Assembly: GCA_029959085.1 (NCBI GenBank)
Contig: JARWIR010000042.1
Coordinates: 2,698,544-2,762,543 of the forward strand
From: Nemophila menziesii
Lineage: Eukaryota; Streptophyta; Magnoliopsida; Boraginales; Hydrophyllaceae
Direction of reading: 5' to 3'
DNA length: 64,000 nt
Position 1 is the first letter of the stretch. Each line of letters opens with the position of its first letter. Of this stretch, positions 38,388 to 50,506 are shown piece after piece. Made by a program: the position numbers and the translations under genes. The notes under the pieces were generated by a model. The model made no database searches. It worked only from the letters and a program-made list of their open reading frames with translations, and was not told the origin of the DNA.

Positions 38388-41300
38388 ATAAGTATATAAC
38401 CTTGAAGAATGTCCTATGTGTATCATTATTCAAGCACAATCTACTCTCTATTTCCAAATTAACTAAGGAATCTCAAGTTTTGGTGTCCTTTTTCCCTACA
38501 CATTGCTCATTACAGGAAACAAAGTCCAAGAAGATGACTGGGACTGCATATGAACTCAATGGTCTATACTATCTTCATTCTCCTTCTCAATCATCTTGTT
38601 TTCACTCAGTTACAAGTCAGAAGTCAGACATTTGGCACTCAAGGCTTGGTCATGCTTCAAAGGCCAAACTACAAGCCTTAAAGACAGTTGATTCTTCTAT
38701 TACTTTCTTACCTTCTAATGTTTGTGAAACTTGTTCTTTTGCAAAACAAAAAAGACTTGTATTTCCTACTTCAACTTCTAAATCTTCTTCTTGTTTTGAA
38801 CTTATACATTGTGACATATGGGGCCCTCTTAAACATGTCTCTCATACAGGACATAGATATTTTCTCACAATTGTTGATGATTTTTCAAGGTGTACTTGGC
38901 TTTATATGATGTCAAACAAATCTGAGGTTGGTTCTCATTTGTTTTCTTTCTATAATCTTGTTCATACTCAATTTGGTGTCAAGATAAAGAAACTTAGAAG
39001 TGATAATGGTGTAGAATTCAATCTTAACTCATTCTACTTAACCAATGGAATTATACATCAAACCTCCTGTGTTGAGACTCCTGAGCAAAATGGACTGGTG
39101 GAAAGAAAGCATCAACACCTACTCACAACTGCTAGAGCTTTGTTGTTTCAATCTAAGCTTCCAATTCAATTTTGGTCTGAAGCTATACTCACCTCAGCAC
39201 ACATTATCAACAGATTACCTACTCCTCTACTAAACAATAAATCACCTTATCAAATCCTCTATAACAAACCTCCTACACTTAGCCATCTGAGAGTCTTTGG
39301 TTGCTTATGTTTTGCCTCAACTTTGAAACAAGGTAGAACTAAGTTTGATTCCAGGTCTACTAAATGCATATTTTTAAGCTACCCTCTACACACTAAAGGC
39401 TACAAACTACTAAACATTGAAACAAACACAACATTTATATCAAGAAATGTGGTTTTTCATGAATCCATATTTCCCTTTTCTAACTCTTCACCCTCAGCTG
39501 ACCTTCACACATTCCTCTTCCCACCTTCAAACCAAACATACACTGAGTTTACCCACCCTACACAACCATCTATTACCTCTCTTAGTTCACTTCATACTTC
39601 ATCTACAAATAATCTTCCACCAACTCAAAATCTTACTCCACCTCTACAAACTAAACCTACAAGAACTAGAACTGCTCCTGCCTACCTTAAAGATTATATA
39701 TGCCCTACCAAAGCCTTATATTCATCTCTTCACTCAGACCAAACTCAGACACAACCTTCTACCCTATACCCCATTCAAGATTTTTTATCTACATCTCGCT
39801 TATCTCAATCATATACTCACTTTATAGCCTCAATCAGTTCTCAAACTGAACCTACATCCTATAAACAAGCCTCTACTTCTCCTGAATGGATGAATTCTAT
39901 ACAAAAGGAGCTCAATGCCCTTGAAGATAACCATACATGGTCTATTGTACCTCAAACTGCTGCAATGAAGCCCATTGGAAGTAAATGGGTTTTCAAGCTT
40001 AAATATAAAGCAGATGGTACACTTGAGAGACATAAAGCAAGGCTTGTTGCAAAAGGATACAATCAACAAGAAGGTTTGGATTTCTTTGATACTTTTTCAC
40101 CTGTTGCAAAGGTTACTTCTATTAGATTAATGCTTGCTCTTGCCTCCTCAAATCAATGGCATTTACATCAATTTGATGTGAACAATGCTTTTCTTCATGG
40201 TGAATTAAATGAGGTAGTATACATGAAGTTGCCTCATGGACTTAAATCTCCTCCAAACTCAGTTTGTAGACTAAACAAAAGTCTATATGGTCTAAAGCAA
40301 GCCTCCAGACAATGGTTTGCTAAGCTTTCTACTGCCCTTATACACTATGGTTTCACACATTCCAATAGTGATTACAGCCTATTTACTAAAGGTACTTCTT
40401 CAAACTTTATTGCACTATTGGTTTATGTAGATGACATAATCATCACTAGTGGTTCTCTATCTGAAATCACCAAGATCAAATCCTTTCTACATTCTGAATT
40501 CACTATCAAAGACTTAGGGGAGTTGAAATTTTTTCTTGGTATTGAGGTGGCAAGAAGCTCTAAAGGTATATCTTTATGTCAGAGAAAATTTGCTCTAGAC
40601 ATACTTACTGAATGTGGAGTTCTTGGTTCCAAACCTGTTGCTTTTCCAATGGAGTCTACTTTGAAACTTAAACAAGATGAAACAGAACTATTAGAAGATG
40701 CTTCATCTTACAGAAGACTGATTGGAAGACTGTTATATCTAACTATAACTCGACCTGACTTGACTTACTCCATCACTTGTTTAAGCCAATTTCTATCTAA
40801 ACCATCAACTAATCATTGGAATGCTGCGCAACGTGTTCTACGTTATCTTAAACTCACAGTTAGACAAGGTATATTTTACTCCTCTGCTTCACCAATCAAA
40901 TTAAAAGCATATTGTGATAGTGATTGGGCCGGTTGCTTGGATTCTCGACGAAGTATTACTGGTTTTTGTATATTCTTGGGTGATTCTTTGATCTCTTGGA
41001 AAAGTAAAAAGCAATCTACAATAAGCAGATCATCCGCTGAAGCTGAGTACAGAGCTCTAGCAACAACTACTTGTGAAATTCAGTGGTTATTATATGCATT
41101 ACATGACTATGGAGTTCCTCATTCTTTTTCAGCTCTTGTGTATTCTGATAGTAAATCCGCTATAGCAATGTCTACTAACCCAATTCAACATGAAAGGACG
41201 AAACATGTAGACATTGACTGTAAGATCACACGAGAAAAGATTCAAGAAGGAATTATCAAGCTTTTCTACATTCCTTCTACTTTACAATTAGCCGATATAT

Positions 41301-41470
41301 TTACTAAACCTTTAGGTTCTCTCGCTTTTCACAATAATATTAGCAAGCTGAATCTTACTAATATCCATCTTCCGCTTGTGGGGGGATCTTGGAGCATGAA
41401 TTCACTCTTAGAACAAAGCAAGATGCAGAAAACAAAGAACAATAAAGATGAGGGATCATTATGCAATTAA
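38388..41470 (+). CDS. Copia integrase, reverse transcriptase and RNase H frame
   Basis: This frame is open from before 38402 (LKNVLCVSLFKHNLLSISKL, no ATG needed because it continues the polyprotein) for about 1022 codons. Domains in order: integrase HHCC (WHSRLGH ... CETCSFAKQ), the integrase catalytic residues in IHCDIWGP, RSDNGVEF and PEQNGLVERKH; reverse transcriptase from WVFKLKYKADG with the YVDDIII catalytic motif near 40425; RNase H with AYCDSDWAGC, SRSSAEAEYRAL and KHVDIDCK; and the usual C-terminus ADIFTKPLG. Translation runs on for 28 codons into the 3' LTR. It is separated from gag by the frameshift described above. Confidence 0.93.
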
Positions 41471-41692
41471 GGAAAAGTTGGATCAAGAATCTGTTAGTTA
41501 GTTAGTTTGTTTAGATTTCCAGCTGTAACTTAGCTGTGTAGATTACACATGTATATATACGGATACATTACATTACATTACAACTTAATAAAAACAGAAT
41601 CTAGCTTCTCTCTATCTCTCTTGTTCTTCATCTTCTTAAGCTCGCTTCTCGCCATTAATGGCTTCTCTTCTCTTCCTCTCTGAAACTTAACA
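41387..41692 (+). repeat. 3' LTR of the Copia element
   Basis: Near-identical to the 5' LTR, but with one extra ATTAC unit in the ACATTACATTAC run and about three substitutions. Followed by the TTATA target copy. Confidence 0.95.
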
Positions 41693-41697
41693 TTATA

Positions 41698-42815
41698 CTT
41701 AAAAAGCTTCCCACTTAATATACAAATTACATTCGAATAGCTCTATAGCTGTAAGAGTAATAATTTTTATAAACGATATAAGAATTATCAAAATATAGGA
41801 AATATTTTTCAAATAAACTTTAAATAACTCTAGGATGTTTCGTGAGAATGATTTTGTATGATCTGCTCAGTCTTGTTAGGGTCAATTTTGTAAATTTGAA
41901 GGTTATGGACGAATGTCTAAACGATCCCTTATTTGTAGAAATACTTAACAATAGCAAAAATTTGTGAAAGAAATTTTGTTCTATTGAAGTGTGAGATTAT
42001 ATTTAAAAAAAAATTTGAATTAATGGTGAGATTAGAAAGCTTGAGTAAATTGGGCTTAATGTTTACGATGGTTTGAGGATTACATTATAAATATTTTCTT
42101 TACTATTTGACTCTTTCTACTTTTATAGGATAATTTGAATATTGTGAATCTTTCTTAATGTGACACCAATTTTTAATTTAAAATTAAAATTAGATATTGT
42201 TACAAACTCACAATTCACCAAAAACCTATATAAAATTATAGAATTTCATTGCATATTTTTATTATATATCATTCTTTAAAATATTATATATATGAATAAT
42301 ATAAAAAATATAAATATAAATTTAATTTATATTTATGGTAAATAAATATCACTACAAATATATATAAAATAATGCTTAATCGATAATAATTATAATTTAT
42401 GCGAAAAAGATAAAACTCATAACTTTATTTACAAGGGGCAACGCCCAATTAATTATACGAAGAGTGAAATTATTCCCAGTTAACTACAACTTTAAGTTAA
42501 TTCCTAATTAATTACAAAAAATTGAAAAATTACAAAAATAACCATAGACATATTAATTACTTTAATTATATATACTATTTGATTCTTATTATTTCACCAC
42601 TTATTATAATAATATTTATTTATTTATTTTTCTTCACCACTATCCCCACTAACACTCACACCCTCCACCACCACCCCACCCACCACCCCACCCACCACCA
42701 CCACTCCGATCCACTACCACCCGCCACCACGACCACCCCAACCACCCTAACACCCCCACCACTAATTACCACCAACTAATTTCATCATACGCACGCGTCC
42801 GTAAAATGTTTAAAA
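41698..42815. other. AT-rich intergenic, with a CCACC low-complexity tract
   Basis: No gene is recognised. 42640-42780 is CCACCAC-type low complexity, giving a false His/Pro/Thr frame at 42522-42779. Confidence 0.5.
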
Positions 42816-43170
42816 AAAAATTCATAACTAATTCTAAAAAAATCGTATTAATAAAAAAATTGCATTTTTGGACGAGACAAATTAATATTTACGTCTATGA
42901 ATTTTTTGATTGATTTATTTATTTATTTTAGAATTTTAGAATTTTTGAATTTCGATAATTTGTTTTATGTATAACACACATAAAAAAATTCCAAACTCCA
43001 CAACACGCGCGTATCTGTGATTTTTTTATATAAAAAATCATAATTAAATCCAAAAAAATCAGAAAAAGTAAAAAATTGTATTTTTTGACAGAGCAAGTTC
43101 ATATCTACATCAACGACTTCTTTTTGATTTTTTTTTATTTTTAAATTCCGATATTCAGTTTTATGTGTTC
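42816..43170. repeat. Direct repeat pair, about 205-bp spacing
   Basis: 42816-42975 and 43025-43170 share the order 'ttcataactaattcta / atcataattaaatcc', 'aaaaaaatc', 'ttgca/tatttttkgac', 'ttcatatctac..c', 'tttttgattt', 'gttttatgt'. Divergence is substantial. The second copy runs into the foldback. Confidence 0.5.
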
Positions 43171-43785
43171 TACACAAAAATATATTTTTGTATTCCTGTA
43201 ACACACAAAATTATAAAATCAATCTAAAGCATTCTCTTCTTTAACAAAATCGTTATTTTCCTCTTTATTAGTCACATATACAATATTTTTACTCGTTTTA
43301 ACTATCTTGGTGTATTAACTTTTTGTCCAATCCTTTTTTGTTATTTTGTTTGTTGTAATACACAAAACAGTCATTTGTGTATTACGGTAACACACAAATT
43401 CATTTTTTCTCTTCCAGTCAAATCTTTCGGTTTATGTGTTCATGTGATACATAAAATCACAGACTGAAAAGGGCAAGACTAAAAGGGAATACATGATTTT
43501 GTGTGCTGTTGTAATACACAAATGACTGTTTTGTGTAGTAGATCAACACACAAAATAACAAAAAGAGGTTGGACAAAAAGATAATACATCAAGATAGTAA
43601 AAAACAAGTAAAAATAAGGTATATGCAATTAATAAAAAGAAAAAAGGATTTGTTAAAGAAATGAATGTTTTAGATTGATTCTATGATTTTATGTGTTACA
43701 AGAATACATATATATATATATTTTTGTATTCTAGGAACACATAAAACTGAATATCAAATTTTTTATAAAAAAATCAAATTTTGAG
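43125..43785. mobile_element. Foldback element or MITE with about 270-bp arms
   Basis: The left arm (about 43140-43400: GATATTCAGTTTTATGTGTT, AAAATCAATCTAAAGCATTC, TTTTTGTCCAATCC, ACACAAAACAGTCATTTGTG) pairs with the right arm (about 43510-43775), read in reverse. The loop is about 100 bp. Pairing is imperfect, about 80-85% by eye. No coding capacity. It could be a MITE-like element or an inverted duplication that makes hairpin RNA. No target duplication could be fixed. Confidence 0.75.
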
Positions 43786-44309
43786 ATGGTGGTGGGTAAT
43801 TAATATCACGACGGAGGCTGGATCAAGGTTGAAGAGCCAATCTGGTGGTGGTGGTGCGATTCTGGGCCAACAACTCTATACGGTTTTCTTGTGAAGCTAC
43901 GCGGTCCCTTGATGATGGACAATGGCCTTGGAGAAGGACCACGACGGAGCTGCGGTTTTCGTAAGAGAGAGTGCAGAGTAAGAGGGAGGGGATTTGATTT
44001 CTGATTCTTAATAGGGGTTGGGTTTTGGGATTTATTGTTTTCTCTGTAGGGATATAGTAGTGGGGTGTTTTGGTATTTTACCTTCGTTAGTTAGCCTTCT
44101 ATCTACTAGTTAGGATTTAGGTTTTGAAAAAGAAACACAAAGGCTTATACGCCTTAAAAACTAAATGCCCCTAAAAAATGAGTTTTATTTTGGCAGGTAA
44201 TAGGGACAAGTCACCATCAAAGAAACCTTTGTTTGCGCATGGACCAAAGCAAATATATATTTATATTTAATATTTGGGTTATGTAAACGGTTGTATTTAA
44301 TAAAAACAA
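43786..44309. other. Intergenic, no gene seen
   Basis: Moderate-GC sequence with GGTGGTGG phrases near 43850. No domain or repeat boundary is recognised. Confidence 0.4.
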
Positions 44310-45350
44310 GAGTTTTTTTTTAAGTTTAACGTTTTTTTATAAATAATTAGCGATTTGGTATGGAAAAAAAATTGCGGATTTGGCACAAGGGCGGTATCCC
44401 GATCACCTCCCTTACTTAATTATCTGATTAAATTCTAAGGGCGGCTATTCGTTGACCGCCCAATGCCTAATACACTTTTTTAAGTATGGGCGGTAGTTTG
44501 ACCACCACCCTCTTCACAACGATATGAGTTTTGCGATGTTAGGATGTCTCATCAAAAGCGGTTATGTTCCGAACATTCGTACTTATACCACCTTGATAAA
44601 GGGAATCTTTCTTGAACATAGAGGAATCGAGGCTTGTAAGTTGTTCGATAAAATATCAATGAAGAAACTTTGTGAGCATACTGAAGTTACTTTTGGGGTC
44701 TTAATAAATGGGCTATGCAAAACAGGGCACGCATTTAAGGCTATCGAGTGGCTTAGGTATTAGAAAAAGGAAATATTAAACTTGATATTACAGTTTATAG
44801 CACTATAATGGTAGATGATGTCGTTAAACTATTTTTTTGAGATGAAAGATAAGGAAATACCCCCAGATGTTATCACTTATAATTCGTTGATCCAAGATTT
44901 GTATAATTTTGGTCTGTGGGAATAGGCTAATATGTTATTGACTGAGATGTTTGATTGTCGAGTTTTTCCAGATATTATTCCATACAATATATTGGTCGAT
45001 TCATATGGTAAGAAATGATTACTAAGAGATGCATAAAGAGTGATGTATATCATGAATTAAAAAGAAATTAAGCCTAATATTGCTACTTATAATTAAACCT
45101 CATATTGCTTCCTTTTCCCGTAATAGGTTCATGATCACCTGTTGCAATTTTTTATTTCTGTTAAGGGTGGTGGTTGAATGACCGCCTTACTTAAAATTGT
45201 ATTTTACTCTTCGGACGGTGTGTTGACCATCGCCCAACAAGAGGGGCGGTAAACGGGTCACCGCCCTTGTGTCATAACGCCGATTATTTTTCTTTCTATG
45301 CCTAATTGCCAAAAATATATTAAAAAAATGTGAAATTTTGAAAAACACTA
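44310..45350. mobile_element. TIR-bounded element carrying a PPR fragment
   Basis: Left end about 44310-44520 and right end about 45160-45350 are diverged inverted repeats. Shared blocks are a T-rich outer part, GGCACAAGGGCGGT (left) against GACACAAGGGCGGT (right, inverse), GGGCGGC..TTGACCGCCC, and TTTAAGTATGGGCGGTAGTT with ACCACCACCCT. Between them lies only a decayed PPR coding fragment. No transposase is present, so it would be non-autonomous, like a Pack-type gene-capturing element. No target duplication could be assigned. Confidence 0.6.
44521..45100 (+). pseudogene. Captured PPR gene fragment
   Basis: Plus-strand PPR motifs: SGYVPNIRTYTTLIKGIFLE, TEVTFGVLINGLCKTGHAFK, then after a stop at about 44761 and frame changes KEIPPDVITYNSLIQDLYNF, an internal stop after LWE, FPDIIPYNILVDSYGKK with a stop, and KPNIATYN. 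Four or five P-class 35-residue repeats can be traced. Several stops make it nonfunctional. A donor PPR gene elsewhere in the genome is likely. Confidence 0.8.
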
Positions 45351-45990
45351 AAAATAATGGTACACTATACATAAGAGTTACCTACGTAAGTCAAAAGGCT
45401 AAAGGTAGCAACAAAAAAGCTAAATACGACTATCTCATACTAATATAAACTAATGTTCTATTATCATCCATAAACGAATGCAGAGAGAACAAGATAAATA
45501 AAATGGAATATATGCATCACTTAATTTCCTTGGTAACCGTTTTTCTAGATGAAGATTCACCTCTCATAACTAGATGATATTTTGCTTTCCAAATACAATA
45601 TACGGTAGCTCCAAATCTAATCTTCCATGTTTTTTCCTCCAATTTTTTATGGCTTTAAACTTTTTGAGTCATTTCAAAACAATTAGAAGCGTGTTCATCT
45701 CCTTATTTAATCCTAGCCAAACTTTATCTTAACCCAAATAGCTTTCGAATATACCGGAAAAAGTTTTATTTGACTCAAAATCTTTCCCCATATAAATTAG
45801 GACTCAACTCCAAATAAGTCATACGATCCTTAATTTTAAGCCTCTACTTCAAAGCCGTCCAAACAATAACGAGCCCCAGCCAGCCCATATCGTATGTTTA
45901 TGATGTTATTTCACAAATCGATCTAAGCCCAGCCCATACCGTATAAGTATATTAAGCTGCAACAATTTAATTTCAGCTTTCGCTTTCACT
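45351..45990. other. Intergenic, promoter side of the JmjC gene
   Basis: AT-rich, with no coding similarity. The promoter must lie here, but no confident TATA box is named. Confidence 0.4.
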
Positions 45991-46000
45991 AACAGCAAAA

Positions 46001-48959
46001 ATGAACAAAGCAGAGAAGAAGAAGAAACAGCAGCTTATGAAGCAAACGACGAAGAAACGAAAGAGTCGTAGCCAGAAGAACAATGAAGTCACCATCGTGC
46101 TTCTAAACCACGACTCTCTGTTTGGTATAATACTAGCAGCAATTTGCAGTTCAAAGAAATCACGTGATGAAGAAGAAGAAGACGTAATAAAAAAATGCTT
46201 AAATGAATTGCATCTCTCTCTTCCCCAAAATTTCTCCACGCTGATGCTCTCCTTGCTACCTCCTCTTCTTCATTCCAAGTAATCTTCACCTCTTACCCCC
46301 TTTTAATTAATTATACATCATACACATTACACACATATGTATGTTTAATGTGTGTATATATATTACCCGTACACATACGCATACTGGGTAAACTAATACC
46401 CTGTTATTTATCGAAAGTGCAAAACAGTAGCAAATCAAACCTAATTAATTAATTTATCTTTTACACTTTAAAAAGGTTTACTTTTTATTCGCAGGTAATT
46501 CTTTTTTCGAAAATACTTCAAGAAAAATAAAAAATTAGTGATTTTATTTGATTCAGTTAAAAATCTATCACAATTGGACTGAGTCTAGAAAAAATTTATC
46601 CTCGTGATCTTCGAACCAGCTTTTTGGAGTTAAAAAGCTAAAATTATTGGAGTGGAAAAGATTAATTTTCTCTCTGGAGTAAATGAATGGTTATAATTTA
46701 CTTTAATTACATTTGATATTTGAAATATAACCTCTTTGGGATTGCAGATGCGATGAAATTGTATGTAAAACTGCAGAAATTGTAGGGTCAGCCTCTTTGA
46801 CATCACTTGAAATGAACGAAATGATTGCTTCACAAAGTGATATCATAAAATGTTTAATCTCTTTATTGAAACATTCAAACGAAAAAGTTCAAATAGTAGC
46901 GTGTAATGCTATATTAGATCTTTCAACTACCTATACTGGAAGATTTCAGCTAGTGCAATTTTTAGCCATCGAGACTCTCATGTAAGAATTTACACTAATT
47001 CTCCTCTATTCATCATAATCTTTCTTTACTAACTTAGTATCATTTAGTGTATGTTTCATTCAGGATCATAAGTTACCTTCTCCTGTGTATTTTCTATGGT
47101 ATGATGATGAAAAAGCTGATGAAACCAATAGTAGAATTGATTTTTGTATAAATAAGGCCGGCACATCGGTTCTTCATGCCATAATTCTACTCATCAATTC
47201 CTGCACTATTAAGCAGCTTCAAGAGATCCCAAAAACACTCTCTGCAAAATTATTAGCTTACCTAAATAATCTATGGAAAATAATACATTGGAAACTAGTT
47301 TGTCACGATTCTTACCCATACATTCAGGGTCAAGATTTTTACGTTAGCAATATCAGAGTAAAAGAAGTGTCCGAAACTATCTTCAGGCTTTCTATGAACA
47401 ATGATGAAATTCGAGAATCCTCACAATTAAACATTTTTCATCCCGAAAAAACCAGTTTTGAACATTTTGTGTCGAATCATTGGGAGACATTACCTTTACT
47501 GATGAAGGAAGTTAATGAACCGCTAAATGGTATTTTCAGTTCATTTCTTCGACTTTTTAACTCAAGAGAAGAAATTTATTCTTCTGTTCGACCAATACTT
47601 AACGCTCTCACTTCTTGCCCACCGATTAATTCTGATGAACTTGAAATTCTTCATTTCCTTACCGAGGTAAGTTTAGGTAATCCATTAATTTACCAACAAG
47701 ATATTCGAGTTGTGAAAGTAAACTCAGAAACCGAGTCACACTACTTTCAAACACGATCAAATTCACCACATGTGATGACCAGGCATGATTTCGTGACATG
47801 TGAAGAAGCATTCAAGAACGGATACACAATAGCTCTTCGAGGCATGGAGTTTCGTTACAAAAGCATAGCTTCCATTGCAGAAGAGTTAGCTATAATGTTT
47901 GGTCAACCATCAGCAGGGGTAAATATGTACTTAACACCACCTAATTCTCAAGGCTTAGCTTGCCATAAAGATGATCATTGTGTGTTTGTTTTCCAACTTA
48001 TCGGAACTAAACAATGGAAGATTTATCCCCGTTTAAGTACTCATTTACCTCGCTTGTACGATCCTGTTGATAATTCAAATCCTTGTCATGTTAATGAAGA
48101 TGGAGAGAAGATTCTGCTTAAAGAAGGGGATGTTTTATATATACCTCGAGGCTCACCTCACGAGGCAAATACTATTATTAATTCTGATATGTCCGACAAA
48201 ATAGCTGAATCCTCATTGCATATGACTCTTTCTATTGAGGTTGAACCTCCATTCGAGTAAGTACCGATTCTTATAATGAATTAACCTAGGTTTAGAAAGC
48301 GTTTAATTTGTTCGAATTTTTGAAAAAATTACAGGTGGGAAGGTTTTATTCATGTCGCACTTCATAACTGGGTCATGAAACAGAATAAAGATTCTGTTTT
48401 TGATTCTCATTCTACAAATTTACATTTCGAGGCAATGAAACTTATACATGTAGCTGTGAAGCTAATGGCTGATCAGAATCCATACTTTCGAAAGGCTTGC
48501 TTAGTTGGTGCAATTGGATCATCACTATTTGAAGAAAAATGGCTGGAAAAAAATCAAAAGATGATTTTCAATACCCTGTTGAGTACAATCGATACTGACT
48601 TGAATTTTTCGAATGCTCTTAAGCATGTTGAAGAATCTATTACAAAAGATGAGGATCCTTTTCAAGAAGTAAGATGGCTTGAGAATCTTATGGAAGAGGA
48701 GGAAACGATTGAATCATATCACTGGCATATCGCTTTTGCAGATGCTTGTGATTGTTTTAGTACATGTAATCAGCAAATAGATATGGTGGAAGGTGTTTTC
48801 ATGGAAGTTAAGTGTAGGTTTTGCAGTGAAGTAGTATTTGAGGATGTGAAAGAAAGCTATAGAAGTCTGCTTCACAAGTTTAGGAAGGTGAGAAAGCAAT
48901 ATAGTAATGGAATGCTTTCATTGCATTGTACTAAGAATAAGGATGGAGAGCCTTTATGA
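46001..48959 (+). CDS. JmjC/cupin ribosomal oxygenase, NO66/MINA53-like
   Basis: Predicted Fe(II)/2-oxoglutarate oxygenase of the RIOX family, whose known members hydroxylate ribosomal-protein histidines and are reported to act on histone lysines, mainly in the nucleolus. Exons: 46001-46278, 46748-46981, 47048-48256, 48335-48959; total 2346 nt, 781 residues, no stops. The third acceptor (CATTTAG at 47041-47047) was chosen because the nearer AG breaks the frame. The N-terminus is very basic (KAEKKKKQQLMKQTTKKRKS), consistent with nuclear import. Residues 93-175 look helical and repeat-like. The cupin core has HKD (H477, D479) and a distal His (PRGSPHEAN, H542), the expected iron triad, with NMYLTPPNSQGLACH and QLIGTKQWKIY flanking. 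A helical C-terminal domain follows. Intact by sequence; the exact substrate is unknown. Confidence 0.9.
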
Positions 48960-50461
48960 TTTACTAGATATCATGTCATGTGCATAGAGTAGAAGTTAGA
49001 GAAAGGACTATCATTTTGAGCTTGTTGAGTATGTAAACTATTATTCAATGTCTTCTAATTCTAAAACAGTTATTTTTGTTTATTATTGTAAGGCTAATTC
49101 GATAAGAGAAAGGACTCCGAAATTCCCCCTGTGAGGGAAGATTAATAACTCTAGGCTTCTTTCGCTTGTTCAATCACAAGTCAAACAATATCCAGAGATT
49201 GTTTGGGGGATCCTAATGATTTAAGTAGTTCCCATGTATGTGTGCTCCATAGTTTGCCGTACGGTACAACAATTTGTTTCCTTGTACGCGTGCAAGGAGG
49301 GGTATAAAGGAGTTAAATTGAGAAGTGGATGGCAAGTTTGTTTAACTTCTATAGTTGAGCCGATCCAAATTTTAATTTAAATAAATCGAGGCAAATATGC
49401 TTATGCTTATCGAAGGACTTTTTATGATTGAAGGAAGGATTTGTATTGGATTGAATGTGTAATATGAATTATGGAGTATAATACAAATAAAACAAATTTT
49501 TTTTATAGAATAAAAAGATAGGGTTAATATTCAAATTAGCAGGTTTACTAATATATGTACAGGGTTATGAGCCATTACTTATTTTTCCCTATATGTTTTC
49601 CTATATGTTTTTATTTTACTTAAACTCTATATTAAACTAAATAATTATCAAAAACTCTCCATTAAGTTTTTTTTAATACATATACAAGCTATTTTGTACT
49701 CGAAATTATTTTGCCTTTAATAAAATTCGATCCCAAAACTTTTTGCTTTTTACAGAACAGTCTAACTACTAGACCAACTATCGATAAGTACTATTTTACT
49801 TTTAGTATCATATTTATTTATTTTTTATTAAAAAACAAATAATAGGCTAACACACCTCTACCAACCGCCCACTGTGTCCGACCTTCTCTATCGTCGCAAT
49901 GGTTAACATATCCAATTTTCTTTCCGGCCATCAACTCCTCCTACCACCGCTCCCACCAACACCAACACCAACACCCGTCAAATATCTTTTCCCGTCCTGT
50001 AGCACATCCAATCACAACTGTTGCCTGTCAATTTTAAAAGAAAATCATAATTAACTAAAGAAAAATTGGATTTTTAACGGATTTGAAATCGAAATTATTG
50101 TATGAATAACGTGTACAAAATTTAGAACATCTAAAAAAAATCCGACCAGATCCCTGATTTCCGGCCATATGCGAGTTGTTAGTTGGAAATCTGATCAATT
50201 TTTTTTTAAAACTTCTTAATTTTTAATTTATGATTGATACAATAATTATACATTAAAACCTGGTAAAATCTATTTGTTTTCAATTTTATTTTCGATAAGT
50301 TATGATTTTTAAACATTTGGCCGACGATGGTTGTGATCGGAACTTGCGGTGGCAGTGGTTGGAGGGGATGGTGGTCATAGATGGTGGTGTTCAGAGGAGG
50401 AGGTGATGTGGCGGCGATGGTCACCGGAGGTAGGGAAAAGGGGTTGGTTAAATTAAAATGA

Positions 50462-50464
<3 letters not shown>
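48960..50464. other. 3' flank of the JmjC gene and intergenic DNA
   Basis: The first few hundred bases are probably 3' UTR. Further on there are no genes. 49890-49975 and 50330-50420 are GC-richer low-complexity pieces (CACCAACACCAAC and GGTGGTGG types). Confidence 0.45.

Positions 50465-50503
<39 letters not shown>
50465..50503. repeat. (AT)n microsatellite
   Basis: Perfect TA run of about 19 units. Confidence 0.93.

Positions 50504-50506
<3 letters not shown>

Larger units (their letters stand above)
36783..41692 (+). mobile_element. Ty1/copia LTR retrotransposon, recent insertion
   Basis: A 4910-bp element with LTRs at 36783-37083 (301 bp) and 41387-41692 (306 bp), flanked by the 5-bp target duplication TTATA (36778-36782 and 41693-41697). 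A primer-binding site TGGTATCAGAGC (37084-37095) matches the 3' end of initiator Met tRNA, and a polypurine tract GTGGGGGGA (41378-41386) precedes the 3' LTR. Domain order gag-protease-integrase-RT-RNase H is copia. The two LTRs differ by only about three substitutions and one 5-bp indel. Its one visible lesion is a 2-bp microsatellite frameshift between protease and integrase. It lies about 340 bp beyond the villin 3' UTR. Confidence 0.97.

Noticed and set aside
38402..41470. Separate host gene beginning at 38402
   Set aside because: The frame continues the Copia polyprotein, has no ATG start, and is offset only by the AT-unit frameshift.
42522..42779. His/Pro/Thr-rich small protein
   Set aside because: Low-complexity CCACC DNA without splice or start context; no domain.
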